Positions 5,658-6,397 of a stretch of 6,397 nt of DNA are shown here, one piece after another (the first letter of the stretch is position 1; each line of letters starts with the position of its first letter). Origin of the DNA: DASWIV01 sp036397475. Its GTDB lineage: Bacteria > JAJVIF01 > JAPKYR01. Made by a program: the position numbers and the translations under genes. The notes beneath the pieces are model-generated. The model searched no databases and had not been told where the DNA came from. It worked only from the letters and a program-made list of their open reading frames with translations. The DNA is taken from assembly GCA_036397475.1 (NCBI GenBank), contig DASWIV010000175.1:1-6397 (forward strand). Reading direction: 5' to 3'.

Positions 5658-5685
5658 GCCGTGCCCTGATTTTTCAGGATAAAAA

Positions 5686-6397
5686 ATGCTGAATCTGATA
5701 TTCGTAATACACAACCACCAGCCGCTGGGGAATATCCCCGACGTCTTCCGGAAGGCGTACGAGGTCTCGTACAAGCCTTTCCTGGACATTGTCAGGAAGC
5801 ACCCGAAAATTAAATGGGCGCTGCATACGTCGGGCTGCCTGATGGAATGGATCGATGAAAACGAGCCTGAATATTTTGAGATCCTGAAAGGTGAGATAGC
5901 CGATGGCCGCCTCGAGATAGTTGGCGGAGGAATGTGGGAGCCCATCCAGCCGATTTTTACAGAGCGTAATCTGAAGCTTCAGTTTGACCTGATGAAAAAA
6001 TTCATCGGGGAAAAATTCGGGGTGGCTCCCGCAGGCAGCTGGACAACCGAACGCGTATGGGAACCGGAGCTGGCGTCGAGATTGTCTAAATCAGGAATGG
6101 AATTTACGCTTCTCGACGATTCTCAGTTCAGATCGGCGCTGCCATCGCCCGATGAACACAAACTGTGGGGTTATTACAGAACCGAAGCCGATGGAAATGG
6201 CGTTTCCGTATTCCCGATAGATGAAAAACTCCGCTACCTGATACCTTTCGCGGAAGCCGAGAAGGTCGTTAAGCACATCGAAAACAGGGCGCTTGAACTT
6301 CCGGACGGTGCGTCGATCACGTACGGCGACGACGGGGAAAAATTCGGGATGTGGCCGGACACCCATGAATGGGTATATAAAAAGGGCTGGCTCGATA
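5686..6397 (+). CDS. GH57 alpha-amylase / 4-alpha-glucanotransferase, N-terminal part (runs off right edge)
   Basis: The first 237 residues of a glycoside hydrolase family 57 enzyme are present. Landmarks appear in order: IHNHQPLGN (8-16), the first conserved region; LEIVGGGMWEPI (76-87); WTTERVWEP (119-127), with Glu122 as the expected catalytic nucleophile; and YGDDGEKFGMWP (213-224), with Asp215 or Asp216 as the expected general acid. The order and spacing fit the branch that contains the Thermococcus 4-alpha-glucanotransferase, whose known nucleophile, Glu123, is only one position off. Such enzymes cut and transfer alpha-1,4-glucan chains in glycogen or starch metabolism, usually in the cytoplasm; no signal peptide is seen here. 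Amylase and transferase activities cannot be separated without the missing C-terminal part. AGGA sits 6 bases before the ATG. The gene is divergent from the lipoprotein gene. Both expected catalytic residues are intact. Confidence 0.92.
   Translation, partial: MLNLIFVIHNHQPLGNIPDVFRKAYEVSYKPFLDIVRKHPKIKWALHTSGCLMEWIDENEPEYFEILKGEIADGRLEIVGGGMWEPIQPIFTERNLKLQFDLMKKFIGEKFGVAPAGSWTTERVWEPELASRLSKSGMEFTLLDDSQFRSALPSPDEHKLWGYYRTEADGNGVSVFPIDEKLRYLIPFAEAEKVVKHIENRALELPDGASITYGDDGEKFGMWPDTHEWVYKKGWLD

Noticed and set aside
5580..5945. Minus-strand open frame antisense to the GH57 start
   Set aside because: The plus strand carries clear GH57 motifs, a perfect -10 box and a ribosome site; the antisense frame shows nothing recognisable.
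1..6397. CRISPR array, mobile-element genes, toxin-antitoxin pair or defence system
   Set aside because: No regularly spaced repeats, transposase, integrase or paired small genes are visible. Every substantial frame is accounted for by the listed genes.

Overview
The window is bacterial chromosomal DNA with six genes, four of them complete or nearly so, plus partial genes running off both edges. A lipoprotein signal peptide, two membrane-anchored TlpA-like proteins, Shine-Dalgarno sites and sigma70-type promoter hexamers point to a bacterium with a cell envelope that uses exported lipoproteins. The mix of a large PKD-containing lipoprotein with an unfamiliar N-terminal region, a GH57 enzyme and an atypical receiver protein would fit an uncultivated lineage. 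I cannot name the phylum from sequence alone. I see no tRNA, rRNA, CRISPR array, transposase or phage gene.

Layout: (1) 1-199, minus strand: the 5' part of an ankyrin-repeat-like reading frame that leaves the window on the left. It sits directly behind (2) a DUF1232/YkvA-type small membrane protein, 196-594 minus. (3) A 182-base divergent intergenic region leads into (4) two tandem paralogous TlpA/thioredoxin-fold proteins on the plus strand, 777-1340 and 1498-2064. The second has the CxxC pair; the first has lost its first cysteine. A candidate promoter with a 15-base inverted repeat over its -10 box lies between them. (5) A 232-base intergenic region, 2065-2296, holds an almost gapless three-way-junction inverted-repeat element (2068-2192) and three 10-base-phased TTAA repeats (2231-2260). 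(6) A degenerate receiver-domain protein, 2297-2938 plus, converges with 6 bases to spare on (7) an 844-residue PKD-domain lipoprotein, 2945-5479 minus. (8) A 206-base divergent promoter region separates that gene from (9) the N-terminal part of a GH57 alpha-glucan enzyme, 5686 to the right edge, plus strand.

Functionally this looks like ordinary genome content rather than one dedicated system: envelope redox proteins, a surface or periplasmic lipoprotein, and the start of a glycogen/starch-processing gene. The points most worth a second look are the three-way-junction element, the cysteine-lacking TlpA paralog next to its intact copy, the receiver domain without its acidic pair, and the unfamiliar architecture of the lipoprotein.
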